This document shows positions 44,241-55,340 of a DNA stretch of 64,000 nt, piece by piece (within the stretch, counting starts at the first letter, position 1; each line of letters opens with the position of its first letter). Both the position numbers and the translations under genes were made by a program. The DNA comes from Pogostemon cablin (Eukaryota > Streptophyta > Magnoliopsida > Lamiales > Lamiaceae), in assembly GCA_023678885.1 (NCBI GenBank), contig CM042970.1, forward strand, positions 7,108,355 to 7,172,354, given 5' to 3'. The notes beneath the pieces are model-generated. The model saw only the letters and a list, made by a program, of their open reading frames with translations. It ran no database searches and was not told where the DNA came from.

Positions 44241-46339
44241 AGGATAAATCTATATGGATCAATTTGAACAAGCTCAGTATAATAGTACACTTTGACAACA
44301 AATATTTTGTGAAGTCAAAAATACCCTTCTCTTCATAATAATATAATTAAATTTTAATATTTCTCTCTTTTCTCTTATTTAATGTTTATCTCTCCACCTT
44401 AATAACACTATTAATTGAATTCATCAACCACACTTATTATGCGACTGTCACTGTTCATCTAAAAAAACTTTATTTATTTATATATATTTATTTAATTTTC
44501 TACTAAAATTATATTCCATTAATTATAATAATTCAAGAAATTTTGATAATTAATTGATTTATATTTTAAATATATATTGATTTTCCCAAAAACAACTTTT
44601 TATTGTAATTTTATTTTAATAAAAATTAAATTTTGAACAAATTTTATTTTATTAATTTTAATTAAGGAGATGACTAAAAAATATGCATGAGAAATTGATA
44701 TATTCCATAACATCCAATCTCACCCCAACCATATATAAGACTAACAAGTCATTCATGATACACAATTTAAAACTTAAATTATATTTAATTCTTAAAAATA
44801 TGAATTTTCTTTGAATTACTCAATAAACCCTCTTCAAATTTCATTAAGTTGTAGAATTGTGACATTTTATTAAAAAAAATGTGGGGAAAAAAGGTTTCAC
44901 ACAAAACTTGATTAAGATATGAATATGCATGATCCATTGAATTACACGATTGCAAGATTTATATATTGTAATTTGAAATTGCAATATATTAAGATTGATT
45001 TTAAATTATGATATAAAGTAAGATGTCATTTATTATTATTATTATTATAACCTACAAAAATTTGGTGGAATCGGATTCCAAATCGTGAAATCTCTGGGGT
45101 AAGCAATTTCTATCGGATCTTAAATCACCTCTCTTGGGTTTCTACGGCTTAATAGACAAATTATACACCTGCAAAATCGCGCATTTCAACGCCGCGAATT
45201 CACTTCAATGAAATTTCAACATCCAACATTGGTCTTCGTCATTCTGATAATCAACATTGGTCTACCTTTCATGCAATCTTCGCTCATCCTCTTCACCTTC
45301 TCCCTTGCCGTTAGGTTTCCGTTTCCCTCTTTCAATTTCGATCTACATTTATCTGCATGCTTTCTTCTCTCCTCAGCTTCAAAAATTGTTTGCCAATTAC
45401 TTTTCCGCTGTTATCCCACAATTTTGTACTGTTATAATTCGCTTCTTCTGAGGTGTAGGCGTGAGAATTTTCGGGTCCTGTAATCGTCATCGTGGCTTCT
45501 GTCCTCTAGTGACCCGGATCCGTTTTTGCTTCGTTTGAGGGGGTAGTCGGGGCTCCGGCCTCGGAGGGTACTACACCAAAACTCTATTCATTTTTTAGGA
45601 AATTCTTGTCTTTTTTCTGTGATTCTTTAATTCTTCGTCAATCCTACCAAGAAATTTATCACATTGGGGAGGGAAGAGATGCCTGCCTCCGCTTGCTGTG
45701 TAGATGCTACTGCTGTCGTTCCTCTTCATCCCAACGCTTTCACTAGTTGGGATAGTACTCTTAATTTACATTTGAGTTTTGCATGAATTTTGTCACTATG
45801 TTATTTTTGAGAGAGAGAGAGAGAGGAGTGGTGATCGAGGTAACTTTGTTAAATCTTGCTTTGAATCTTTTCAAGTAAATAGAATCGAACAAATCGACAT
45901 TCATTGTGCTATTTAATTGTTTTGGAGAGCTTTAATTTGGACATGAATTTTTGTTTCTGTTTGAAATACCAATTTTTTTTTCTTGTTTCTATTTGGTGTC
46001 TACTTTGAGAAGACGAATACAAATTAAAGTGGTTGTCGTCCGCCCTTACAAATCCTACTTATTAGTTCTCTCACATGCATTTTCACTTTCTCTGTTTCTT
46101 TTGTACCTTAATTACCTATCAATTAATTGGTAAAAAATTTGAATGTATTTAGCTTCAAAAAAGACTAATCAAACAGACAAACTGGATTTTTAATCCAGTG
46201 GTGTTTTACAGTTTTACTTTGTGTTCAAACATGTTCAAACACTAACTGGATCTTATTTTATTTGTTTTCAGCATTTTATATTCACAAATCAAATAGTGTT
46301 CCAATTAATTTAAAAGAGTATTCTAATTTGTCAACAGAG
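44241..46339. other. Intergenic sequence with a GC-richer, exon-like part
   Basis: 44241-45060 is AT-rich and featureless. 45080-45790 is CT-rich and looks like a plant 5' leader. It includes a short frame starting at a good ATG (45679-45786, MPASACCVDATAVVPLHPNA and 15 further codons) that I cannot assign. A (GA)n run lies near 45811. No further exons are evident. Confidence 0.35.
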
Positions 46340-46735
46340 TGACAACTTAGAGATTAAAGAGTAACCCGAATTATTAAAAATAGTAACTCAATTAATAGAA
46401 TAGAGTAACATAAAAGATGTTAACCAAATAGAATAATATTTTATTTTCTGAAATTCGAATATGAAATTAAAGAGTAACTCAAATTATGAAAAAAGTAACC
46501 CAATTAATAAAAAAGAGTAACCTAAAATATGTTAACCAAATATAACAATATTTTATTTTTTGAAATTCGAATATGAAATTAAAGAGTAACCTAAATTATT
46601 AAAAAGAGTAACCCAATTAATAGAAAATAGTAACCTAAAAGATGTTAACCATATAGAACAATATTTTTGAAACCCGAATATGAAATTAAAAAGTAATCCA
46701 AATTATTAAAAAAAAGTAATCGTATGTCTTAGTAG
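46340..46735. repeat. ~115-bp tandem repeats with GAGTAAC motifs
   Basis: Three and a half copies of a unit containing GAGTAACCCAATTAATA, then GATGTTAACCAAATAGAA, then TTCGAATATGAAATTAAAGA. The copies are over 80% alike by eye. Followed by unrelated sequence at about 46740. Confidence 0.75.
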
Positions 46736-46947
46736 CCTGTGCAAGTCAACAATGAAAGAAGCAGCCAACAACATGGAGATTGGATGTGAGTGGCTTAGTA
46801 GGTAAGAAAAGGCTGTCCAGAGAGAACAAAATAACAGCCTAAACAAAAGCTAATAGGCTAGGGCATGGGCTTTTGAACAAAGAGATAGCACAAGAAATTG
46901 CAAGAAGGAAAAGGGCATGGGCTGCTTTACCTAAAATAGGGGAGGCA

Positions 46948-47258
46948 TGATACTATCAAATATTTTAGAATATTAGAATTTATTTATAAATGATCTTTTA
47001 CTTATTTTAGTTATTCATGTTTCCTTATTTATATTTTAGGATTGCTTTTAAGTATGTGATTAAGGATTAATTTTGGGATATTGGAAAATCAAATATTCTC
47101 TCCATATTTCTCTCCCTAACATCGCTCCCTTCTCTGCTTCTCTCGCTATTCCCCTCTCTCAATCTTCTTCTTGTTCTTCAATCTTCTTCTTGTTCGTTAA
47201 GGAGTTTGCACTCACTCGAAGAGTGTTATTCGATACCCTACAAATTTAGGGCGTATCA
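46948..47258 (+). repeat. gypsy 5' LTR
   Basis: 311 bp, TG...CA ends, followed directly by the putative primer-binding region TTGGTGCTCTCGTTGAGAG at 47259-47277. Confidence 0.85.
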
Positions 47259-47340
47259 TTGGTGCTCTCGTTGAGAGATTTTAACATTTCAACATCATTC
47301 AGAGATTTCAACATTTCAACGTCGTTGAGTAATCTTAACA

Positions 47341-48167
47341 TGGATGATCAATCAGAAAAACAACCGTGGGAATAGCCTTTCAACGATTACAAGGGCGATT
47401 TGACAAACAAATCATCATTCATCGCCAAACACAACAACAATTTTTTAACATGATGGAAGAGATCAAATCTGTTATTCGAACCATGCCAAATCAGGGAGCC
47501 TTGAATTCGTCTGCAGGAGAAGTCCCTAAGTTTAATACCATGAAGTTGGATCTACCAAAATTTGATGGAAGTGATCCACACGGGTGGGTATTTCGAATAT
47601 AAGAATACTTTAATTTTCATGATACCCAGAAGACAAACGCCTACGTATTGCCGCTTTTACGTTCGAAGGAAAAGCAAAAGTCTGGTACCAATACATGAAA
47701 ATAAGAATTTTTTTACAGGTTGGCCAGATTTTCTTGAAAAAATGAAGCTTCGCTTTGGTCTGTCACAGTTCGAAGATTGCCAAGAAAAGTTGTCAAAGTT
47801 AACTCAAGACGACGACTCTCACTCCGAGTCACGATTTTCTTCTCAAGGAGGGTTAAATGCCAATATTGAGGACAATCCCACTAAGCACAATTCTAATGCT
47901 ATGGCCAAAGTAACCAAACAAGATGTGAGTACAATCGTGAGGGGAAACTCACTTGGGCCAAAACAACTAATGAGAGGGCCCAGTTTGCCGGTACGCCGAT
48001 TGTCAGCCGTAGAGATTAAAGTGAAGCGTGAAAAAAGCCTTTGTTATAATGGTGACCAAAAGTGGTCAGTGAATCATTGTTGTCTGCTTATGGGATTTGA
48101 TGATGGAGGCCAATATGAGATCGATTCTATTCTACGCCAATATGAGATCGGTTCTATTCCACATTAG
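47341..48167 (+). pseudogene. gypsy gag remnant
   Basis: ATG at 47341 is followed after ten codons by a stop. Gag homology then continues in another frame (LDLPKFDGSDPHGWVFRI, about 47548-47602), with more frameshifts before 47700. A later frame contains WPDFLEKMKLRFGLSQFEDC. A zinc-knuckle region reads CYNGDQKWSVNHCC, in which one metal-binding Cys is replaced by Gly. The two gag halves are joined without the usual middle part, so this copy cannot form particles alone. Confidence 0.75.
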
Positions 48168-48218
48168 TTCAATTATTATCCACCTTGAGGACAAAGTGGT
48201 TTCTCAAGCCGGATGGAA

Positions 48219-48529
48219 TGATACTATTAAATATTTTAGAATATTAGAATTTATTTATAAATGATCTTTTACTTATTTTAGTTATTCATGTTTCCTTATT
48301 TATATTTTAGGATTGTTTTTAAGTATGTGATTAAGGATTAATTTTGAGATATTGGAAAATCAAATATTCTCTTCATATTTCTCTCCCTAACATCGCTCCC
48401 CTCTCTGCTTCTCTCGCTATTCCCCTCTCTCAATCTTCTTCTTGTTCTTCAATGTTTTTCTTGTTCGTTAAGGAGTTTGCACTCGCTCGAAGAGTGTTCT
48501 TCGATACCCTACAAATTTAGGGCGTATCA
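48219..48529 (+). repeat. gypsy 3' LTR
   Basis: 311 bp, preceded by the purine-rich GCCGGATGGAA tract. About 3% different from the 5' LTR. Confidence 0.85.
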
Positions 48530-48622
48530 AGACATGTCTAAGCATTAAATGCTATGGACAAACAAAAGAAAAGAACGGCCAGCTACTGACATTAAGAACC
48601 AGAAAAGCCTACAACGGTATAG

Positions 48623-48993
48623 GGGGCCGAGAAGGGAGTTAAAACGTTGTTCACACTGTACCTGGTGAAGTAGCACCGGCAGGGGCGGTGGAGGCGTTAA
48701 TCGAAAGACTGGTGGAGTTCAAAAAATGCGATGCGGAGAAAGCCCTAGTGACAGTAGAGCTGCTGTGCCGGATTCCATCGGGTTGCGCGGCATTTTCATC
48801 TCATGCACTGACGGTTCCGCTGCTAGTGAAGATCATTTTGAAGATCTCAGATCGCGCGATGGAGTACGCCGCCGGAGCCCTACTATCGCTGTGCTCGTCT
48901 TCGGAGCGAGCTCAACGAGAGGTGGTGGCGTCGGACGTATTGAATCAGTTGCTGCTCCTAGTTCAGAGCGATTGCACGAACATGCCGTGTTGA
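48623..48993 (+). pseudogene. U-box/ARM E3 ubiquitin ligase fragment (PUB25/26-like C-terminus)
   Basis: The frame 48688-48993 translates as ARM-type helices: VEALIERLVEFKKCDAEKAL, then ELLCRIPSGCAAFSSHAL, EYAAGALLSLCSSSERAQRE and a segment ending LLLLVQSDC. These match the C-terminal ARM region of plant U-box ligases such as PUB25/26, which ubiquitinate immune and cold-response regulators. Upstream, GVKTLFTLYLVK continues the homology but ends at a TAG and a frameshift near 48670. The U-box and N-terminal ARM repeats are absent and the last helix is lost. It starts about 90 bp after the gypsy element. Capture by a transposon or partial gene duplication are both possible. Confidence 0.75.
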
Positions 48994-50180
48994 CTCAGTT
49001 GCCCTTCGCCGTTGCTGGAGTTCGCTGTTGATGACCGCCGGCGAATTCCGACGAATGTCGATGATACGACAGATTAGAGATGAAGAGATAAGACAAGACT
49101 AAAGAAGAAAGAGGACGCGAGAGATAAGAGAGAGAGGAAAGAGAGAGAAAAGAGAACAGACTTGGAATGAGAAATAGACGCGTGCCAACCCATTTAACTT
49201 TTTTTTACCCATATCTAATAAAAGGATCTGATTGTACCAGTTTAAAAGAATAGACAGGCCTATAGAAGTCTTTGCCATAAAAGTATATAAAATTATTAAT
49301 GGATTACCAACGGATTTATGAATACAATCTATTGATAATTACCAATGGATGGATTTTCGTTGTTAAAAAATTACCACCACCACTTTATCAAATGAATTTT
49401 ACCAATGAATTTCGTTGTTAATTCGTTAGTAAATTAATTTAACAATGGAATTTGAGTTTTTACCAACAGAATATTCCGTCAATAAAAAATAGATTTTTAA
49501 GTAACCCATTTTAATAAGAAATTTAAAGAATAATATTTTTCATTTCATTCAAAAGTGTAATAATTCATTTTTATAAATAGTAATTATTATAAACTAAAAA
49601 GTAATGATTAAAATAGTGTACAAGAATTTGAGTAGTATTATTTTTTTAAAATTAATAGTCCATCTTTTTAATTAAAAGTAGTTTTTTTATCTTTATGTAT
49701 AATAAAACACACTTTAAAAGTCAAAATTAGACCAAATTTTTTCCTCCCATTTTAACATACCTAATTAGCTTGGTAATATTTAATTTTGACCCTTCATTAG
49801 TTATTATAACATCTCATCCCTTGATTGTGATTACAATGTTTAACAACATCTTATCCATTTATTTTGTTTTTTATTTTATCTCATCCATTCATTTTCTTGG
49901 CATTGAATTCATAATATCATTTGGACAATCTTTATCTATATTATTGTAATATTTTATTTATTTTATATATTTTTTATTTTATTGTCTCTTTATATATCTA
50001 AATTATTTTTAAATTTCTTTTTTAAAGGTAAATTATTTTTTATTATATGAACTCATATATCTGAATTATTAATTGAAATTTATTGTCAAAAGTAATATTT
50101 TTTGTTTTGTTTTTAATGTGAATACATTTACACAATCTTTATCTTTATTGTTTTAATATTTTATTTATTTTGTATATTAT
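48994..50180. other. Intergenic sequence
   Basis: 49190-49260 resembles the right terminal sequence of the putative TIR element at 10437-12105, so the PUB fragment may lie in a related element whose left end I could not find. 49300-49480 repeats GGATTACCAACGGATTT-like phrases. The rest is featureless and AT-rich. Confidence 0.35.
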
Positions 50181-50485
50181 TAATTTTATGGGGAAAGGGT
50201 CGGATAAACCTCTGAACTTATGTCAGAGGATCTTGGCCCTTAAACAATTTTTTTGTATATACAAACCCTCTTCTTTCTTAATTTGGGTCATTTAAGCCCC
50301 TTATTTTCTTAAAGTAGGACAACAGTGCACTCCCGTTATTTATTAATCAACGACGTTAAGTCTTGGACATCAGACTCTATTCGCCACCGCTGGAGAAACA
50401 CTGATCCAGATCGTCGGCGAAGCGGAAGAAGAAGGAATCCAATGATCAGAGGACCGCCACCACTGCGGTGGAGTGCAATCTCTCC

Positions 50486-50599
50486 ATGGCGTCCAATTTG
50501 CTGCTCTCCGACAGTTACTTGAGAGAGATTCTGTCGGAGAAACTATCCACTCAGAAGGATCGCCGGCGAGGAGTGTCGGAGTTTGGAGTCCCCACCTGA
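50486..50599 (+). CDS. Short open frame in the Pack-MULE, unrecognised
   Basis: ATG-initiated frame of 37 residues (MASNLLLSDSYLREILSEKL, then a basic KDRRRG stretch), ending before the kinase fragment. The N-terminal part looks like genuine coding sequence taken from a host gene, but I cannot name it. Expression unproven. Confidence 0.35.
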   Translation: MASNLLLSDSYLREILSEKLSTQKDRRRGVSEFGVPT

Positions 50600-50755
50600 A
50601 AGCATTTCTGAAATACCGCTGGAATCTTAATGATACTCAAATCTATATTAATGGCACATAATGCTTTGTTTTAATTATTAAATTCTCTCTATCAATAAAC
50701 CCCTCTCTCTCTCCTAAAATCTAACCACACCCCACATAACACCTACGAACAGATC

Positions 50756-50935
50756 ATGTTCAATACCCTCAAATCCAACTACCAAATTTGTGAACAGCTC
50801 GGCAGCGGCCGGTTCGGCGTCGTCCACCGCTGCTTCTCCCCTCTCTCCGGCGAATCCGCCGCCTGCAAATCCATCAACAAGCGCTCCCTATCCGTCGACC
50901 CCATCGACCGTCGAGCCTATTTCTGTAGAGTCTGA
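50756..50935 (+). pseudogene. Captured PEP-carboxylase-kinase-like N-terminus fused to TIR codons
   Basis: ATG-initiated, 59 residues. The first ~54 match the start of small plant Ca2+-independent kinases of the PPCK type: YQICEQLGSGRFGVVHRCFS carries the glycine-rich loop, and AACKSI the ATP-anchoring Lys at position 38. The last five codons and the stop come from the right TIR. All catalytic motifs (HRD, DFG) are missing, so it cannot be an active kinase. Intact PPCK phosphorylates PEP carboxylase. The closest parent could also be a CDPK-related kinase. Confidence 0.75.
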
Positions 50936-51129
50936 TGCCCAAGACTTGACGTCGTTACTTAATAATTAAAGGGAGTGCACTTCTATCCTATTTTAAAAAA
51001 AATAAGGGGCTTAAATGATCCAAATTTAAAAAGAAAAGGGTTTGTATGAACAGAAAAATTGTTTAAGGGCCAATTTGATCCTCTTACATAAGTTTAGGGG
51101 TATATCTGACCCTTTGCCCTTAATTTTAT

Positions 51130-52224
51130 TGTCCAAAAATATCAAAATAATATTTATGGAGACGATGCTAATGAAAATAAAATTGAAAGAAAAATTAAAA
51201 TGAATCACAAAATTTTGGAAATAATTTCATAAATTAATCTTAAAGATTAAATTAAAAGAATATTTATAGAGACGGTCCAAATTGAAACATAATTGAATGA
51301 AAAATTAAAATAAAATACAAAAATTTTAAAGGAATAATTAGTGTAAGATACTCCTTTTACAGTGATATTATTGTCGGATACAATGAAAAAATTAAATTAT
51401 TGACAACTACAATTTTACATTATCATATTCCAATATTACCCTCTTCTTTTTAAAATAGCAATAAATTATTTTATGCATGATTTTCATTGACTTTCACTAT
51501 TTAGAAGAAATCAATTCCCCATTTTCCTCAATTAAATCATTTTTTTGAAGAAGTGACGAATTTTAACGCAAAAATTGAAAATTTTTTCTTCGAGAGTTTC
51601 TTCTCCAAAATTTGGCTGCCAACTTCCATGGTCGTGCTCGAAGAAACGCCGCCAAATCGCCATCGCAAGTCTGCGTTGAAATCACTGCCGTCGATGAAAG
51701 ATCATTTCTTGCTGCCAGTTCAACATCTGTCGCCACGAGTTCCCCGCTGTAGGTCTGGATCTCATCGCCAAAAGAACAATAAACCCATCACCATAGCCAC
51801 CATGCTTCCGCCAAAAGTCGCTGCAAGTGCCTCGTGAAAAATAATGTACCCATTGAACTGCCGCCAAAATATGTAAACATCCACCATCTGCTTGCCTACC
51901 GCTGCACGCGATGAATTCTCATTTACATCTTCAGATCTAGTACTAGAACTCAATGGTTGGAAAGGGAGGAAAATTAGGTTGCTATGTTGCTATGAACTCC
52001 AACAACACTATTTTTGATGAAAAAGATTGATTGGAAGATGGTTTTTTGATGCTGCTGTTTAGAGACATTAAATTGTGCCCATTCAAATTTATTGGTATTG
52101 GTAGACCTTACAAACCTATGATAGTTGATTTGGTTGATGAATTTTTTATAGAAAATAATGTTTTTATTAGAATTTTATTTCTCGTTTTGGTTCTTCAAAT
52201 CTGACTCATTTCTACTTCTCACGC
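51130..52224. other. Intergenic sequence with a GC-rich patch
   Basis: The AT-rich part to about 51540 is followed by a GC-richer patch (51550-51960) with frames of 60-94 codons on both strands and no recognised domain. It is probably another captured or decayed piece. Confidence 0.35.
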
Positions 52225-52475
52225 TAAATTATACTGCACAAAAATTTGTATGTTATATTGCACATAATTTTTTTGTATGTTATGTTGCACATAATTTATG
52301 CTTATGCTGCACAGAAATTTGTATGTTATTTCTCATAATTTATGCTGCACATAAATTATTTCTCACGTTAAATTGCACAAAAATTTGTATGTTATGTTGC
52401 ACATAATATTAAAATTTGTATTTATGCTGCACAAAAATTTGTATGTTATATTGCACATAATATTTTTTCTCCACA
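52225..52475. repeat. TGCACA tandem array, part 1
   Basis: At least seven imperfect copies of a ~35-bp unit with TGCACAAAAATTTGTATGTT and TATGTTGCACATAATTT. Confidence 0.75.
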
Positions 52476-52504
52476 AAATACTTACGATACATATATTTTT
52501 AGAG

Positions 52505-52673
52505 TTACACTGCAGTGCACCCGGTGCATCGGTGTACATGGAAAATCTGAACCGTTAGATCAAATATTTATTTAATCCTAACAACTAAATAAATACAATA
52601 ACTACCCCACTATCCAATATCTTTTATTCTATAAACCATTAGGTGCACCGGTGCACCCGGTGTACCACAGAAT
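52505..52673. mobile_element. Foldback MITE with GTGCACCCGGTGCA ends
   Basis: Left TGCAGTGCACCCGGTGCATC and right GGTGCACCGGTGCACCCGGTG mirror each other. The middle includes AACCGTTAGATCAAATATTT. 169 bp. No clear target duplication. It splits the TGCACA array. Confidence 0.65.
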
Positions 52674-52739
52674 AATCCATATTTTTTATGTTGCGTATAA
52701 AATTTTAAGAGCAATGTAAGTTAAGAAAAGAGATTTTTT

Positions 52740-52885
52740 AAAAATCATCTTATAATTCTCACCTAATTACGCTGCACACAAACAACGCTGCAAACAAACT
52801 TTCTCTCATCGAGTTACGCTATACACAAACAATGCTGCACACAAACTTTTTCTCATTTAATTACGCTGCACACATAATACAATTT
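52740..52885. repeat. TGCACA tandem array, part 2
   Basis: Three to four copies of a unit with ACGCTGCACACAAACAACGC and AAACTTTCTCTCATCGAGTT. Confidence 0.65.
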
Positions 52886-53309
52886 GTTGCAATAATAATT
52901 TTAGAGAAACGTATTTAAGAAAAGGGATTTTTTATAATATAGGGATATAATTAAGAAATGGATAACAACCATAATTGAGAACGTTACTATAATTAAGGAG
53001 CACAATTATAGGGATATTCTAACTTCTCTGATTCTGAACACGGTTTGGGATATAGGGATAATATAGGAATTGCAATACTTAATTTTGTATGTAGTTATAA
53101 TATTTTATGACTCATGTATTGCATAGTTATACTAGTATATACTTTGTACCTTACGATAACCAACCCAATTTCAAAAATAAATTTCACATTAATTTAAAAG
53201 ATTAAATAAAATATATATTTGACATGTGCTTTGAATCTCCAATGTTAAAATTTCTGAAATTAACTCTAGATTGTCCAAATTCATCACTCCAAACACTTAT
53301 GACATTTTT
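52886..53309. other. AT-rich intergenic sequence
   Basis: No gene or repeat family recognised apart from a repeated ATAGGGATAT phrase near 52940-53065. Confidence 0.35.
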
Positions 53310-53735
53310 TTAATGATTGAAGCTGAAAATAAGATCAAATAAAAATAAGAACAATAAGGTTAAAAAATTATAAAAATAGATTTTATAAGAAGGAAAAATC
53401 ATAAATCATAAAATAAACGAAAAATAAAAAAGAAGAATGATATCTCAGAGAATAATTAAACCTACACATTTGATCAAATAAAAGTAAAATATATAAGATA
53501 AAACAAATTAGAAATAGTATGAAAGTGAAATAGAGAAGAAAAAGAAGAAGCACAAAAAATAAAAAGAAAAAAAGTAAGAATTTGATTAGATAATGAAAAG
53601 GTTTATATATAATGATTTGAAAGAATGAACGATAGTAATGGAAAATAATAACCTATGTAGGAAAAATGTTGGAAAATTACCAAATATAACGTTGAAAGAT
53701 TTGATATTATACATATATATTAAGGAAATTAATTA
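53310..53735 (-). mobile_element. Second copy of the tandem-repeat Helitron (short derivative)
   Basis: One unit like those at 3504-7807: ATAAGATCAAATAAAAATAA, then TAATTAAACCTACACATTTG, then AGAGAAGAAAAAGAAGAAGC. The unit-to-end junction GTAAGAATTTGATTAG matches 7400-7425. Terminal hairpin and CTRR not identified. Confidence 0.55.
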
Positions 53736-53739
53736 AAAG

Positions 53740-53890
53740 TAAAGGAATAATTGCACTTTTTGTCCCATACAAGAAGTCTGATATTTCATTTTTGATAATT
53801 TTCACTGCAATTTTGGTCCCGTTCCTTTTTTTTAAACTTCTGTCAAATAATAAATGGAATTAACACGTGAGTAGCACGTGTCCGTTAATA
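53740..53890. repeat. Solo terminal repeat of the Pack-MULE family at 40482
   Basis: ATTGCACTTTTTGTCCCATA, then TTTTGGTCCCGTTCC, then CTTCTGTCAAATAATAAATG match 40490-40640. The opposite end is missing. Confidence 0.6.
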
Positions 53891-54489
53891 GGAATAAAGT
53901 TATTTAATTGTATTTAGGTAAGATATTGTGAGTGAAATCCTATACATTATTTTTTGTTTAATTTTTAATGTATTAAGACTAATATAATGAATCCCTTATT
54001 AATATAATATAATAGCATGTATACGAAAGATGTTTAGGTCTACAATAATAAATTTTGAAATTGAAATTTTGTTATATTATGAAAAATGAAAGTGAAGACC
54101 TTAAAATGGATTGGTTAGTCAATTCAAAGTTGAAGCTTTAATGTAACATTGTCATAATTTTTATAAAAATTAATAAGTTAAATATAAATATTTAGAAATA
54201 ATATAAATAATACATAATATAATTTTGTGTTTAACAAAGAAATTAAATCAAAGAAACTTTAAAAACTTAACTAATTAAACTTCTATAAAAATAAACAATA
54301 AATTTTAAAAAAAGTATAACAACTCCCATTGAAAGATATATGAGTTGAGATAATTTTGATGCTTGTAATGCTAAAAAGGACATCAACAATATTAAACATC
54401 TTAGTAATAAATTTAAAGCAGTATTAAACATTATGTAATTTCAGTACATAACTAATTAAGAAAAATTACGTATGACCTTTCAATTGAAG

Positions 54490-54491
<2 letters not shown>
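53891..54491. other. AT-rich intergenic sequence
   Basis: Nothing recognisable. Confidence 0.35.

Positions 54492-54561
<70 letters not shown>
54492..54561. repeat. (TA)n microsatellite, ~35 units
   Basis: Uninterrupted TA run. Confidence 0.9.
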
Positions 54562-54563
<2 letters not shown>

Positions 54564-54841
54564 AATATTGGAGCATTTGAATCTCATCCTCAATAACTAA
54601 CACTTCACAATTTATTATTCAATCACATTAAAATGTATTATTTTCAAATTTATCTTCCTCAATAATACCTAATAATTAAATAAAAAAAATCTGACTCGAA
54701 ATCACAAATTTTAGCAAAACTCAATAGAAAGAAAGAATGATATCTGGAAAATTATTTATGCCTTAATTAAATCTAGAAATTTAATTCGTTTCAATGTCTC
54801 AATCAACAACATGATGATATTCAACTCTATAAATATAAAAA

Positions 54842-55306
54842 TCAAACATTTCTAAAAACTTCTCTAAAAACATAATTCTTGCAAATACCTGTTTTACCGC
54901 CGATGTCCTTGTCCAACAAAATTTTCAAACCTGCTTTCGTGGTTGATCTTGACACAGCAACGTACAGTTGGCCATGACTAAATACTAGTCTCCTCAAGTA
55001 CAAACCAACATTTGAAAGGGATTGGTATTGACTCTTGTTTATAGTCATTGCATACGACACGATCACTGAAAACTGTCTTCTTTGGAACCTAAAAGGAAAC
55101 CTAATATCAATCGGTGTTAATGTAAATCTTGGTATGAGCACTACCTCTCCTGCATTAGTTCCTGTCAACAACTGTGCATGCAAAACTTGTTTCCCCAAAT
55201 TGGTAACCAAAAGCCTTGTTCCGTTGTACAAACATCATGAGTGATCAATATTTCGCAACAACATTATTGGTGTTCCAACCTTAAGATTAAGCTCATGTTC
55301 CAAACA
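54842..55306 (-). pseudogene. Helitron PIF1-like helicase, C-terminal fragment
   Basis: Minus-strand frame with HELNLKVGTPIMLLRNIDHS, then a stop codon, then NGTRLLVTNLGKQVL, LIPRFTLTPIDIRFPF, a truncated helicase motif (AMTINKSQYQSL, usually GQS) and VFSHGQLYVAVSR. This is the conserved end of the Rep-helicase made by autonomous Helitrons, which unwinds DNA for rolling-circle transposition. The Rep domain and helicase motifs I-IV are absent. Upstream the frame is cut at a Helitron-like terminus (55313-55340). Confidence 0.85.
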
Positions 55307-55312
55307 GCATTA

Positions 55313-55340
55313 TCAGCGTTTAACCCGTACGTTGCACAGG
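55313..55340 (-). mobile_element. Helitron 3' terminus interrupting the helicase fragment
   Basis: On the minus strand a hairpin-like CCTGTGCAACGTACGGG is followed by TTAAACG and CTGA^T, a CTRR-type end. It abuts the helicase coding sequence, suggesting that another Helitron landed there. The hairpin has a mismatch. Confidence 0.45.

Larger units (their letters stand above)
46948..48529 (+). mobile_element. Deleted Ty3/gypsy-type LTR retrotransposon
   Basis: Two 311-bp LTRs (TGATACTAT...GGGCGTATCA) enclose only about 960 bp. Target duplication AGGCA/AGACA (46943-46947, 48530-48534) has one mismatch. The LTRs differ at about ten positions (roughly 3%), so the insertion is younger than the copia element. 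Only gag-like sequence remains; protease, RT, RNase H and integrase are gone. Confidence 0.85.
50190..51120. mobile_element. Pack-MULE with long TIRs and captured kinase fragment
   Basis: Imperfect terminal inverted repeats of about 185 bp (left from GGGGAAAGGGTCGGATAAAC, right ending GATATACCCC-type inverse, then GACCCTTTGCCCT). A perfect 9-bp target duplication TAATTTTAT flanks it (50181-50189 and 51121-51129). The interior is GC-rich and holds a protein-kinase N-terminus (50756-50935) and a second short frame (50486-50599). No transposase. Long TIRs, 9-bp duplication and captured exons fit the Pack-MULE class. Confidence 0.9.

Noticed and set aside
45208..45483. 91-codon frame resembling a signal peptide
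   Set aside because: CT-rich leader-like sequence gives hydrophobic frames by chance; no homology or conserved motif recognised.
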